This document shows, piece after piece, positions 17,446-25,729 of a stretch of 64,000 nt of DNA. Source of the DNA: Rhodocyclus gracilis. Its GTDB lineage: Bacteria > Pseudomonadota > Gammaproteobacteria > Burkholderiales > Rhodocyclaceae. Made by a program: the position numbers and the translations under genes. The stretch is from the NCBI RefSeq assembly GCF_009617575.1, contig NZ_WIXJ01000004.1, positions 1 to 64,000 on the forward strand, read 5' to 3'. The notes beneath the pieces were generated by a model. It was not told where the DNA came from. It made no database searches and saw only the letters and a program-made list of their open reading frames with translations. Position 1 is the first letter of the stretch, and every line of letters begins with the position of its first letter.

Positions 17446-18772
17446 GCTCGCCCGGTTTTACGACGATGCCGTCACCGGAACCACCGCCGACATCGCCGGC
17501 CTCGTCGACTATCTGAAAACTTTCGACGCGCTCTATATCTGGGGCGCCGGTTATCTGGGCGACGCCGTCGGTGCGAAACTCCTTGAGATTGGCGTTCCCG
17601 TCACCGCCTACTGGGATACCCGTCACGAATCACTCGCCTCCCTGCACGAAATCCCCGTCCTTCCGACTTTTACCAGCCGTGCCAGTCCCGAGCGCACGGG
17701 CGTCGTCTTCTGCATTTCCAGCAGTTTTGTCATGGAGCACTGCCTGTCGGAGTTAAAGCGACATGGATTCGCGCACCGGATTCAGGGCGATATGCTTTAC
17801 GCGGGGCTGATCTGCCCACTCGACGATCAATCCACCTTCAAAACCTGCCGCGACGCTAACGCCTGCGACGTCTACACCTGCCGGAAAAACGAGTATTTCC
17901 ACAAACGCTGGCTCGGCGTTCCGGAGAACGAGCCTGGCCCGTCGCTGTATTTCAAGAACATTACCTTTGTTATCAATCAGATTTGCACGCTCAAGTGCAA
18001 ATACTGCTACTCCTACACCAACGCCTATCCGGACGAAAGCCGCAAGAATTTCCCGCTCGCGCAGATACTCTCGGATATCGACAAAACCTTTGACGCCATC
18101 GATGGCGTCAAGATCGTGCCACTCATCGGCGGCGAGACTTTCCTCCACCCCGATCTCTCACTCATCGTCAAAAAATTCCTCGAAAAGAGCAATTTCGGGA
18201 TTCTCAATGTCACCACCAACGGCATTGTGAAAATCCACGACAGGCAGCTTGAGGGCTTGGCGGATTCGCGTATCCAGGTGGTTTTTTCCAATTACAAGGC
18301 ATCGCTGTCGGCGAAGGAAGGCGATCTCTTCGATCGCAACGTCGAGCGCGTGCGCGCCAGTGGCGCACAGGTCATCGTCATGAACGAAACACCGCAATGG
18401 ACGGTGCCGACCACGCTCTGGGATCGCAATTACCCGCTGGAAACCATGAAGCAGAAACGCCGGGATTGCCTGAATCCGCTCATCTGCAAGTATGTGAAGA
18501 ACGGCAAGTTTTACCCCTGCACGGTGGCCGACTCGATTTACAACATCGGCGTCGCCGATTACCCGCAAGACTATGTGACGCTCGACGCCGACCGTTCGCG
18601 CGAGGCATTGCGGGGCGAGATCAGAACCTTGCTCGCGCGCTCCTATTTCGATTCGTGCCGCCACTGCGATGGCGTCTGCGGAACGACGGGCGTGACGGCG
18701 CTGGCGGGCGAGCAAGGCCACTACGAGGTCGTCAAGCTCCCCATGCCAACGCGACTCCGCGCCGCACAATAA
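17438..18772 (+). CDS. Radical SAM/SPASM protein with N-terminal Rossmann-like domain
   Basis: The 444-residue protein has an N-terminal nucleotide-binding-like domain (about 25-140; YIWGAGYLGDAVG with Gly36, Gly38 and Gly41). A radical SAM domain follows with Cys183-x3-Cys187-x2-Cys190 (CTLKCKYC) and PLIGGETFLHPDL. A C-terminal cluster-binding tail includes CKYVKNGKFYPC and Cys407, Cys410 and Cys414. It is a paralogue of the next gene. The N-terminal module looks like the C-terminal domain of the C-methyltransferase upstream. Radical chemistry on a sugar or nucleotide sugar is likely; substrate and reaction are unknown. Confidence 0.8.
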   Translation: MFKLARFYDDAVTGTTADIAGLVDYLKTFDALYIWGAGYLGDAVGAKLLEIGVPVTAYWDTRHESLASLHEIPVLPTFTSRASPERTGVVFCISSSFVMEHCLSELKRHGFAHRIQGDMLYAGLICPLDDQSTFKTCRDANACDVYTCRKNEYFHKRWLGVPENEPGPSLYFKNITFVINQICTLKCKYCYSYTNAYPDESRKNFPLAQILSDIDKTFDAIDGVKIVPLIGGETFLHPDLSLIVKKFLEKSNFGILNVTTNGIVKIHDRQLEGLADSRIQVVFSNYKASLSAKEGDLFDRNVERVRASGAQVIVMNETPQWTVPTTLWDRNYPLETMKQKRRDCLNPLICKYVKNGKFYPCTVADSIYNIGVADYPQDYVTLDADRSREALRGEIRTLLARSYFDSCRHCDGVCGTTGVTALAGEQGHYEVVKLPMPTRLRAAQ

Positions 18773-18808
18773 CCCTTTATTACCGCTTCACTGAACCGCA
18801 CGCCACCT

Positions 18809-20140
18809 ATGACGACCGTTGAAGTCAGCATTCGCGACAAGATTGGCGCCGCCCGCCGCGGCGAATCGAAGTATCACGACGATATTCTGGCCTACCTGCG
18901 CCACTTCAAACGTCTTGTCCTGCGCGGGGGCGGCAATTTTGGCCGCGAATTCGCCGGCTCCCTGCTCGCGCTGAACCTGGATCGCGACGCCCTGGTTTTC
19001 TGGGACGTGCGTGCCGAGGCCTTGGGCGAGATTCACGGCATTCCGGTCGCGCAGCCCTTCTCCCAGGACTACGACCGGGATGGCACGCTCATCATCAACT
19101 GCATCCCGAATGGCAGCCTCTCCGGCAGCGTGGGCGAAGCGGATTTCAGCGCGCGCGGCTATTCCCACTACCTGTCGGGGATGGCGCTCTTCGAAGCCCT
19201 GCTGTGCAGCATGAGCCGCGAAACCGGCTTTGACGCCTCGGTGTGCCTGAATACGACCTTCTGCAACTGGTGCTCGTGCAAGCGATTGATCAGCCTTCTG
19301 CAGAACGATTGCGCGCCGGCGGCCAACAGCCCGGCCAGAGCACCGCTGACGCTGGGCGTCGCGAGCTTTGTCCTGAATCAGAAGTGCACCCTGCAATGCA
19401 CGCACTGCGGTCAGTACATCAACCACTACCGCAGCGAAGAGCGGATCAACTTCCCGCTGGCGCGCGTCACCACCGACATTGACCGCATGTTCTCGGCAGT
19501 CGACGCCATCGGGTATGTCTCGCTCATCGGCGGTGAGCCTTTCCTGCATCCGCAGCTGACCGACATCGTCGACCACATCCTGCACAAGCCCAATTTCGGC
19601 GTCATTGGCATTACCACCAACGGTATTTGCGAGATGAGCGAGGCGACGCTACAGCGCCTCAAGAACGGCAAAACCCGCATCATCTTCTCGGACTACACGG
19701 GCGCCCTCGATGAAAAACAGCGCCGGCTGTTTGCGCTCAATGTGCAAAAGGTCGCCGCCGCCGGCATCCATCACACGGTCGGCCAGCCACTGTGGTCGAC
19801 GCCCGAGCCCCTGTTGCCGCGCGCACTACCGGACGACGCCGTACGCGCCCTCAAGCAGTCCTGCCATTCCACGGACACCTGCAAGACCATCCAGAACGGC
19901 GTCTATTACCCGTGCACGACGACGGCCGGTATTGGCTCGCACCATCTTGCGGACCTCGCCACGGACTGGGTGCGCATCGACGAGACGCATTCGGCAGACG
20001 AGCTACGCCAGCGCATTCAGGCGCTGGACGCGGCCCCCTGGTTCGAGAGCTGCCGCCGGTGCGGCAGCGACAGCGTACTCTTGCGACAACCGGGCGAGCA
20101 GGGCGTCGGTCAGCGCTACATCCACATCGGCCAGCGCTGA
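18809..20140 (+). CDS. Radical SAM protein with N-terminal Rossmann-like domain (paralogue)
   Basis: The 443-residue protein has the same layout as the gene before it. The N-terminal GGGNFGREFAG (40-50) nucleotide-binding-like loop is followed by Cys193-x3-Cys197-x2-Cys200 (CTLQCTHC), SLIGGEPFLHPQLTDIV and a C-terminal SPASM-like region. That region has CHSTDTCKTIQNGVYYPC and a reduced tail (ESCRRC) with fewer cysteines than its neighbour. A 36-nt gap separates them. Retention of two diverged copies suggests two different steps or a heteromer. It ends 5 nt from the convergent giant glycosyltransferase. Confidence 0.8.
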   Translation: MTTVEVSIRDKIGAARRGESKYHDDILAYLRHFKRLVLRGGGNFGREFAGSLLALNLDRDALVFWDVRAEALGEIHGIPVAQPFSQDYDRDGTLIINCIPNGSLSGSVGEADFSARGYSHYLSGMALFEALLCSMSRETGFDASVCLNTTFCNWCSCKRLISLLQNDCAPAANSPARAPLTLGVASFVLNQKCTLQCTHCGQYINHYRSEERINFPLARVTTDIDRMFSAVDAIGYVSLIGGEPFLHPQLTDIVDHILHKPNFGVIGITTNGICEMSEATLQRLKNGKTRIIFSDYTGALDEKQRRLFALNVQKVAAAGIHHTVGQPLWSTPEPLLPRALPDDAVRALKQSCHSTDTCKTIQNGVYYPCTTTAGIGSHHLADLATDWVRIDETHSADELRQRIQALDAAPWFESCRRCGSDSVLLRQPGEQGVGQRYIHIGQR

Positions 20141-20145
20141 GCGCC

Positions 20146-23100
20146 TCAGCGGCGCAGCGCTGACAGCCAGCGTTCGAGGTGCTCTTCGAGGATGTAGTGC
20201 TCGTAGACCCACGCCTTGAGCGTATCGCCCTCGGCCGCCAGCGCGTCGCGGTCGCGCACTTTCTCGCGGAGGCACGCGATCCACTGCTCCGGATCGTTGG
20301 CCAGCCGGGTCACCGGTGCGTCGTTGGTGCGGTACGGATAGGCATCGCTGCACACGACCGGCCACGCCATCGCGCCGTATTCGAGCAAACGCAGATTGCT
20401 CTTGGCCTCGTTGAAGGGATGCAGGACCAGCGGCGCGACTGCCAGATCGAGGTCGAGCGTCGCCAGCTTCGCCGGATACTCCTCGAACCTGACGACGACG
20501 TCGTGAAACTCGGCGACGTAGCGGCTCACGCCCGCCGGCATCATGCCGAAAAACACCCAATCGACCTCGTCGGCCGTCGCCTTCACCACCTCGGCGATCA
20601 GTCGCAAGTCGCCCGCGTGCTGTTGCGCCCCCGCCCAGCCGACGCGCGGTTTCTTCGTGCCACGCCGGCGCGACTGCAAGCCGCTCCAGACACGCGCTTC
20701 CAGCATGTTGGGGACGACGCGAATATCGTCGATCAGCTCGCGATACGCATCGGCCAGAGGTTGCGTGCTGACGATCAGGCGGTCGCACGCCGCCAGCCCC
20801 AGGCGCAGGCGCTCGCGCACCAGCTCCGGCGGCAGCTGCTTGGACGACGGGTTATCCGGCGGAATGTCGGTCACCAGATCGTCGAGCTGGTAGATGCGTA
20901 GCACCTGCGGATTGAAGGTTTCGTAATGCAGCAGGCTCATGGCGCGAACGTTATCGACCGGCACATGGATGAGGAGTGTATCCGGAGCCAGTCGCGCCAA
21001 CTCGAACGGCGTCGGTGCGCGAGGCGCGACGCCCTGCCGGGGCTGGCAGGCTTCGGCGCACTGCGCGAGGCCCGCCCCATGCAGGGCACGCAAGGGCGCG
21101 AACGTGCGGTATTCCGCCTGCCCCTGCGACCCGACGGGCATGCCGAGAATGCGCAAACGATCGCGGAAATCCGGATTCCACGAAGCCACGAGTTCGCTCT
21201 CGACCGCCGGCAGGCGCGAACACAAGGCGAGATGCCGGTTCCACGCCGGATCGTCAGCAAAGCTGTCCGGCCAGCGCCGCGCCAGAATCGCCGTCTCGCG
21301 CAGGCGCTGGGCGGTGTCTTGCGGGGTCGGCGCCGCTTCGATGCTGACGTGCTGCAAGAGCGTCGCGTAGGGCGTCCACACCAGCCATTTGCCGCGCTGG
21401 CGGAGCTTCAGGCAAAAGTCGGCGACGTACAGATCGTGCGCGAATTCCGCCGCGTCGAAACCGCCGAGTTCATGGAAGGTGCTGGCGCGCAGCAGCAGGC
21501 AACGCCCGCTGAGGGCGCTGTAATTCTGCTCGGTCAGGGCGCGCCGCAGGTAGCCCGCCTGATCGTGCGCGACTTCGTTGGCAAATACCGCTCCGAGCCC
21601 GTCCTGCATGCCGAGCACCACGCCGGCGTCGACCACTTGCAGGGAATGCGGCGACAGCAGGCGCGCGCCCACCGCACCGACGTCGGCGCGCAGGGCATGG
21701 CTGACGAGCACATCGAGCCAATCGGCGTGGATCGGCTCGACAACGCTGTCGAGAAACAGTACGAGTTCGCCGCTCGCCTGCGCCGCCAGCGCATTGCGCA
21801 GTGCCGGCGTGCCCGTAGCAGCAAGGCGCAGGAGGCGAATGCGCTCCGGCGCGCGCCCAAGCAAGGCGGCGGAGAGAGCGCCCAAGGCACCGGCCTCGGA
21901 CGGAGAGGCGGGGTCGCCCGCCACGCTGGCATCGGCCGGCGACGTGGCAGACGTTTCGCCGATGAGGATTTCCCAGTCGGGGTAATCCGTCGTCGCCAGC
22001 AGGCGCTCAACGCAGCGCTCCAGCGCGATGACGTCGGTGCCGGCGACGAGCAACACCGAGACGCGCGGACGCGTCGCGTGGCAGTAGCGGACACGCCAGG
22101 TGAAAGGCGGAACCAACCCTTCCTCCACCTCGGCAGACACTTCCTGACGCGCCAGATGGCGAGCCATGGGGGCCGCGACTTCGCGATGGTCAGCGCGGAA
22201 GAAGGCGTTCTCCGGCACGTGGTAGAGCACGTCAGGGATGTGGCCGATGGCGGCGGCACCGCAGGCATCGAAGAATCGCAGCACGATGTCGACGCGCTCG
22301 GCGCCCGGATCGGCCGGGTAGCCCCCCAGGGCAAGCAGCGGCTGCCGCTTGACGAACACGTTGCCGATATAGTCCGTCGAGCGCAGAAAGTCGGGGCTGA
22401 AATCCGGCTTGAAGAGCGGCGAATGCCGCTCGCCGTCAGCCGCGAGCGCGTCTTCGTCGGTGTAGACGACGCGCCAGTCGCCGTGCAAGGCCAGATAGTC
22501 ACCAAGCACCAGCAGCAACTGCGGGCTAAAGCGCGTGCCCGCGTCAAAGAGGCCGACCCAATCGGCGGCCGAGGAACGCAGATGCGCGTTGGCCGCCTCG
22601 CTCCAGAGCGCCGTATCCGGAACGTGCCGCCAGCGCAGCGTCGGGTGCTCACCGCAGAATTCGGGCTCCGGCGAAGGCTGCTGGCTGATGACGCACAAGC
22701 GCCAGCCTTCGAAGAATTGCGCCGACAGCGAATCGATCGTATCCGCCAAGAGGGGCGCCTGCCCTTCGCCGACAAACACGAGGAATTCGACGAGCGGATG
22801 CCGCTTCCAGAGCGTCGCGACATGTTCCTGAAAATACTGGCCATCGATCGCCTGCAACTGCCGCCGCCCCATCCAGTCGGCGTACGCGTTGCCCGTCGCT
22901 GAAGTCACGGATGCCACAGAGGCCGTGGATACGGTAGACGCAGCAGCCGGCACGGACGCCTCGGCCGACACCGCCTTGCCCGCCGCCGACGCTGGCGCCG
23001 CGCCAAACGCGGGCATGTGTGTCAGCGCCATGACAAAGTTGTCGACGACCTGCGCACGTTCGGCCGCCGGGATCAGCCAGTAGTTTTCTAAAGGCGTGTA

Positions 23101-24705
23101 CGCCGTGCAGTCCTTGAGCGACAGCGGATGCTGCGCGAGGCGAGCGGCCTGCGCCTGCGTCAGTTCGACGAAGTAGCGGATGTTCTCCCAGGCGTTACGC
23201 AGCCAGTTCTCGCGCAGCAGCGCTGAGTACGGCACCGTCGCCGTCGCCCAGGCCAGAGCACCGGCCTGCGAAGCGAGCGCAATCCCCGGCTCACACAGCA
23301 GTTGCAGGCGACTACCGGCGAGGGAGAGCGGCGCCGGAATGGGCGCCGGAATGAATCCCGCCGTATAGCGTGCCTCGCCTTTGGTAAGACGCAACTCGGA
23401 CAGGTTGGCGCGCAAGGGCGACTGAACGGGCGCTTCCGCCCCCTCGCCTCGCGCCGCACCGATCATCAAGCGCGAGATGCCGGTCGTCATCGGCCCCGCA
23501 AACTGCGTACTCGCCGCCACCGTGCCGTCGCGGAAGAGCGTGAATTGCCCATGCCGCCGCACCAGCGCATAGTGCGTCCATACACCGGCTTGCGGCGGAC
23601 GATCATCGATCAATACGGGCGCCTCGCCAGCGGCAGCAAGACGCAAGGAGACGTGGCCCTGCGCGGCAGCATCCGTGCCCAACACCCAGGAATTCGCCTG
23701 CGCGCCGCTCCCGCATCCGGCGCACAGGCTCTGGCTGACCGCCGCCTCCAGCGACTGAAAGCGCACCCACATCTCCAGCGTGAAATCGCTGATTCCCAGA
23801 TCGAAATCGGTCGAATCATAGAAGAAGAGGTGCGCGCGGCCGTCAAAGGCCGCGCTGCCCAGCCCCCGCCGCGAGATCGCCGGATCGAGCACGACGGCGT
23901 GATTCTCCAGCGCATGGCCGCACGCGTCGTCAAGCGACTCCTCGCCGGCGAGGAACAACACGTCACGGCCGCCGTGCTCCTGATCGACATCCCAGTACTC
24001 GGAGGACACCAGCAGCACCGGGCAGCCGCAGGCACGCGCCTCGTGGATGATCGCCGACTGCTCGTAGCAGTAGAGCACTTCCGAACGGCGCAGGATGTCG
24101 GCGATCTCGGCGGGACTGCGCGGAATGTCGTGGCACAGGCTGGTCAGCTGGCGATGTTCAGGGCGAATCTTGGCGCCGAAGGCGAGCGCCTTGTTGGCGT
24201 AATAACAGGCACCGCGCCGTTGGCTGTCGGCGGGGTTATTGTCGTTGTTGAAAACCGTCGTATCCGTACTCGGCATGGAGAGATACGGCAAATTCATGCC
24301 GGGTGGAATGCACCAGCCATCGTAGGCAAATAAGAGATCGCTCTCCGGAAACACCGAGTCGCCGCCAAGATGGCCCGGACGATTGAGCAGCCAGCGTGCG
24401 ACCGCCGGCAATTGCAGCGGATTGCCCGCGTACACCTCCGGATATACCGCCACCGGGTAAAGCCCGAGAGTGAAATGCCGGCGCAGGGTTTCAGCGTCGA
24501 GCAAGGGCGTGCGCAGCTTCGGGGAAGTCGTCTTGGCGTGGAAGAGATACGCCTCTTCGCCCAGTTCGTTCAGGGCGTGACACAAAAGATGCAGGCAGCG
24601 AATGCCGGCGGATCTGGGCGTGAAATCGGGCGCAAGAATGTAATACGGGTGCCGCGTCCGGCCAAACAGGTTTCTCGGACGCGAAACAGGCAGTTCACCG
24701 GCCAT
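20146..24705 (-). CDS. Giant multidomain glycosyltransferase with LamG-like insert
   Basis: The 1519-residue protein is modular. Residues 1-275 are GT-B-like (YYILAPDFTPRSAG start). About 275-480 form a concanavalin/LamG-like jelly roll (FTLEMWVRFQS, VWTHYALVRRHGQF). An Ala/Ser/Thr-rich linker lies near 570-600. Two GT2 domains follow, about 638-850 (VVYTDEDALAADGERH, SPDFLRSTDYIGNVF) and 875-1110 (VSVLLVAG, ELVLFLDS, LSGRCLLLR). A C-terminal GT4-like domain spans 1185-1519 (VVPNMLEARVWSGL, RVGWAGAQQHAGD, EAKSNLRLLEYGAM). It probably builds or elongates a glycan, perhaps on flagellin. The start was chosen for the AGGA site 7 nt upstream; in-frame starts at 24711 and 24777 also exist. Confidence 0.82.
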   Translation of the reverse strand: MAGELPVSRPRNLFGRTRHPYYILAPDFTPRSAGIRCLHLLCHALNELGEEAYLFHAKTTSPKLRTPLLDAETLRRHFTLGLYPVAVYPEVYAGNPLQLPAVARWLLNRPGHLGGDSVFPESDLLFAYDGWCIPPGMNLPYLSMPSTDTTVFNNDNNPADSQRRGACYYANKALAFGAKIRPEHRQLTSLCHDIPRSPAEIADILRRSEVLYCYEQSAIIHEARACGCPVLLVSSEYWDVDQEHGGRDVLFLAGEESLDDACGHALENHAVVLDPAISRRGLGSAAFDGRAHLFFYDSTDFDLGISDFTLEMWVRFQSLEAAVSQSLCAGCGSGAQANSWVLGTDAAAQGHVSLRLAAAGEAPVLIDDRPPQAGVWTHYALVRRHGQFTLFRDGTVAASTQFAGPMTTGISRLMIGAARGEGAEAPVQSPLRANLSELRLTKGEARYTAGFIPAPIPAPLSLAGSRLQLLCEPGIALASQAGALAWATATVPYSALLRENWLRNAWENIRYFVELTQAQAARLAQHPLSLKDCTAYTPLENYWLIPAAERAQVVDNFVMALTHMPAFGAAPASAAGKAVSAEASVPAAASTVSTASVASVTSATGNAYADWMGRRQLQAIDGQYFQEHVATLWKRHPLVEFLVFVGEGQAPLLADTIDSLSAQFFEGWRLCVISQQPSPEPEFCGEHPTLRWRHVPDTALWSEAANAHLRSSAADWVGLFDAGTRFSPQLLLVLGDYLALHGDWRVVYTDEDALAADGERHSPLFKPDFSPDFLRSTDYIGNVFVKRQPLLALGGYPADPGAERVDIVLRFFDACGAAAIGHIPDVLYHVPENAFFRADHREVAAPMARHLARQEVSAEVEEGLVPPFTWRVRYCHATRPRVSVLLVAGTDVIALERCVERLLATTDYPDWEILIGETSATSPADASVAGDPASPSEAGALGALSAALLGRAPERIRLLRLAATGTPALRNALAAQASGELVLFLDSVVEPIHADWLDVLVSHALRADVGAVGARLLSPHSLQVVDAGVVLGMQDGLGAVFANEVAHDQAGYLRRALTEQNYSALSGRCLLLRASTFHELGGFDAAEFAHDLYVADFCLKLRQRGKWLVWTPYATLLQHVSIEAAPTPQDTAQRLRETAILARRWPDSFADDPAWNRHLALCSRLPAVESELVASWNPDFRDRLRILGMPVGSQGQAEYRTFAPLRALHGAGLAQCAEACQPRQGVAPRAPTPFELARLAPDTLLIHVPVDNVRAMSLLHYETFNPQVLRIYQLDDLVTDIPPDNPSSKQLPPELVRERLRLGLAACDRLIVSTQPLADAYRELIDDIRVVPNMLEARVWSGLQSRRRGTKKPRVGWAGAQQHAGDLRLIAEVVKATADEVDWVFFGMMPAGVSRYVAEFHDVVVRFEEYPAKLATLDLDLAVAPLVLHPFNEAKSNLRLLEYGAMAWPVVCSDAYPYRTNDAPVTRLANDPEQWIACLREKVRDRDALAAEGDTLKAWVYEHYILEEHLERWLSALRR

Positions 24706-24830
24706 GAGCATTCCTGAGCAAAGGTGATTGAAATGATCGAGCGCGCAAGTATCGCGCACGCTCAGCAAACCACGCAAAAGCGCGCGAAGTGCACGGCTTG
24801 CGGTGAAACCGATTATTCTCTTTCCCCGCC

Positions 24831-25613
24831 ATGACAGCCAACCCTCCCCCGCCGCGCCTCAAGGCGACCATCAACGCCAGCATCGAGGCGATCATTTTCG
24901 ATTGCGACGGCACGCTGGTCGACAGCGAAACGCCGGGGCTCGATGTCCTGCACGAACTGGCGCAGGCCGAAGGGATTAGCTTCTCGCGCGCGGAGGCACA
25001 TGCCCAGTTTCGCGGCGTTCGCATCGACGACTGTATCGACTGGATTCTCTCACAGCGGGCGAATCGCCTGTCATCGGTACCGGCGGCGTCGGCAGCCGCC
25101 CTGCCGGTGCAGCGAGGCGCGTCACTGGCGCCGAACGACGTGCGGGCAGGAGAATCCGCCGCGCACTTTCGCACACGCTTCCTGCAGCAGTTTCGTCACG
25201 CCTCGACGCAACGCTTTCGCGAGGGCATCAGCGCCTTGCCGGGCGCGGCGGAGTTGCTGGCGCGGCTGCAACGCCCCTTCTGCGTCGCCACCAACGGCCC
25301 GCGCGAAAAAGCCGAACTCACCCTTCGCCTGACCGGGCTGCGCGACTACTTCGGGGCGCACGTCTACTCCGCCTACGAAGTCGGCAGCTTCAAGCCGGAC
25401 CCTGGCCTCTTCCTGCACGCCGCTGCCGCGCTGGCCACGCCACCGGCGGCCTGCGCCGTGATCGAGGACAGTCTGCCGGGCTTGCAGGCGGGTGTCGCCG
25501 CCGGCATGCAGGTCTTCTCGCTGCACCCGCCCGCGGGGCTGCCCGCAGCATTGGCGGCCCGCCTCGTCTTCATCGAGTCGCTGGCCGACTTCGACCGGCG
25601 CCTGCATGGCTAA
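24831..25613 (+). CDS. HAD-superfamily phosphatase (beta-phosphoglucomutase/phosphoglycolate type)
   Basis: The 260-residue protein has all HAD motifs: I, FDCDGTLVDSE (nucleophile and acid Asp); II, CVATNG (Thr); III, the Lys of SFKPDPGLF; and IV, VIEDS. A helical cap of about 120 residues lies between motifs I and II. It probably hydrolyses a sugar phosphate in the cytoplasm or interconverts sugar phosphates. A loop around 85-105 (Ala-rich, VPAASAAALPVQ) is longer than usual. The gene is flanked by minus-strand glycosyltransferase genes. Confidence 0.87.
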   Translation: MTANPPPPRLKATINASIEAIIFDCDGTLVDSETPGLDVLHELAQAEGISFSRAEAHAQFRGVRIDDCIDWILSQRANRLSSVPAASAAALPVQRGASLAPNDVRAGESAAHFRTRFLQQFRHASTQRFREGISALPGAAELLARLQRPFCVATNGPREKAELTLRLTGLRDYFGAHVYSAYEVGSFKPDPGLFLHAAAALATPPAACAVIEDSLPGLQAGVAAGMQVFSLHPPAGLPAALAARLVFIESLADFDRRLHG

Positions 25614-25729
25614 TCGGCTTACGCGGCGCCGCGGCTTGCGATAGCCCAAGCTCCGCTGCCGCAAGCGTCACCGCTACGAGCTTCGCCACCTCACGCCTCG
25701 CTATCGCGGGCTCCGCCGCAAAAGCTTCG

